DNA of 64,000 bases from Desulfurellaceae bacterium bin18 (GTDB lineage: Bacteria; Desulfobacterota; Binatia; Bin18): contig MPMI01000013.1 of the NCBI GenBank assembly GCA_002238415.1, positions 1-64,000 of the forward strand, given 5' to 3'. Shown piece by piece: positions 63,690 through 64,000 of this stretch; position 1 is the stretch's first letter; each line of letters opens with the position of its first letter. The position numbers and the translations under genes are program-made. The notes below the pieces were generated by a model. The model did no database searches. It was not told the DNA's origin and saw nothing but the letters and a program-made list of their open reading frames with translations.

Positions 63690-64000
63690 TCAGTGTCCGT
63701 GCCGCGCGACAAATTCCTCCAGCATCTGGTTAAATTCGAGCGGCCGTTCGATTTCGTAGCAGTGGCCGACCTCTTTGAGCACGCGCAGTTCCGCCCCAGG
63801 AATCCGCTCGGCCAGAAAACGATTGGCCGCGACTGGGGTCGCCTGATCTTCCTCTCCGACCAGGACCAGTGTGGGCTGGGTAATCTCCTGTAAGCGGTCC
63901 GAGATATCCCACTGCCACACACCGTTGGGATCTTCCAGGCAGGCCAGGGCCACCCGGCGAGGAAAGCCGCCCTCGTTCAGGAAGTTGTGTTTAATCATCT
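63690..64000 (-). CDS. Alpha/beta-hydrolase, C-terminal part (partial)
   Basis: The visible 100-odd residues are the end of an alpha/beta-hydrolase. They have the strand QPTLVLVGEEDQATP with the acid of the triad, AANRFLAERIPGAELRVL, and the catalytic His in VGHCYEIERPLEFN. The start and nucleophile lie beyond the right edge. The gene is convergent with the dipeptidase (28 bp gap). Substrate unknown. Confidence 0.85.
   Translation of the reverse strand, partial: MIKHNFLNEGGFPRRVALACLEDPNGVWQWDISDRLQEITQPTLVLVGEEDQATPVAANRFLAERIPGAELRVLKEVGHCYEIERPLEFNQMLEEFVARHGH

Noticed and set aside
1-64000. tRNA, rRNA, riboswitch or phage gene cluster
   Set aside because: I looked for cloverleaf ends, rRNA cores, a TPP element before thiD and phage structural genes, and found nothing convincing by eye.

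Overview
The window is bacterial, Gram-negative in character and fairly GC-rich. It has a type VI secretion (T6SS) tube protein and adaptors, a class I tyrosine/phenylalanine operon ordered pheA-hisC-tyrA-aroA-cmk-rpsA-ihf (an order familiar from deltaproteobacteria-like genomes), and a coenzyme F420 gene (cofC). CaiB-type CoA-transferase, M19 dipeptidase, DUF1329, amidase and a methyltransferase-bearing PKS next to them would fit a deltaproteobacterial or Tectomicrobia/Entotheonella-like lineage, perhaps sponge-associated. That placement is inference; nothing in the sequence fixes it, and no rRNA or tRNA gene was seen.

Layout. 1-6.8 kb (minus strand): an Hcp-DUF2169/pentapeptide-pentapeptide-PAAR-like cassette that ends in a previously unlisted long reading frame. 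Its product is an Asp/Asn/Pro tripeptide-repeat protein whose C-terminus lies beyond the left edge. 6.9-10.7 kb: a divergent intergenic region with two 31-bp direct repeats (operator candidate), then an orphan ABC substrate-binding protein, a CPA2 antiporter with CBS domains, and a DUF1330 protein. 10.7-14.3 kb (minus): aspartate-type aminotransferase, then thiolase-rsmD-coaD. 14.4-24.7 kb (plus): cofC, miaA, accA, and the aromatic amino acid/cmk/rpsA/ihf operon. 24.9-31.1 kb: a MoxR-like ATPase and its VWA partner, split by a 3.2-kb accessory island. The island holds a broken type I restriction gene joined to a broken higB toxin, higA, an intact hicBA pair, and a PIN/NYN-like protein.

31.1-34.2 kb: ferritin-like and HAD proteins, then a gene graveyard with an SDR tail, a fitA/fitB fused deletion, the N-terminus of a defence-type reverse transcriptase, and other scraps. 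34.2-49.7 kb: housekeeping genes (typA, FAD oxidase, LPG-synthase-like membrane protein, fhs, alkA, CaiB, PHP, thiD, ptsP, HU, queE), interrupted at 41.3-42.7 kb by a RelE/HTH toxin-antitoxin pair and an ankyrin protein. 49.8-51.4 kb: a short tyrosine recombinase, hsp20 and a small unknown.

51.6-63.7 kb is the most rearranged part. An amidase-DUF1329-dipeptidase block appears to have been tandemly duplicated. The second copy keeps a full DUF1329 gene and dipeptidase, while pieces of the lost first dipeptidase and second amidase survive as 48- and 61-bp scars at 60.83-60.93 kb. Between the copies lies a KS-AT-DH-methyltransferase PKS that is cut off at the start of its ketoreductase region. 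It is joined tail to tail with a purine/xanthine-type permease that has lost its C-terminal half, and a STAS-domain regulator follows. The last gene, an alpha/beta hydrolase, runs off the right edge.
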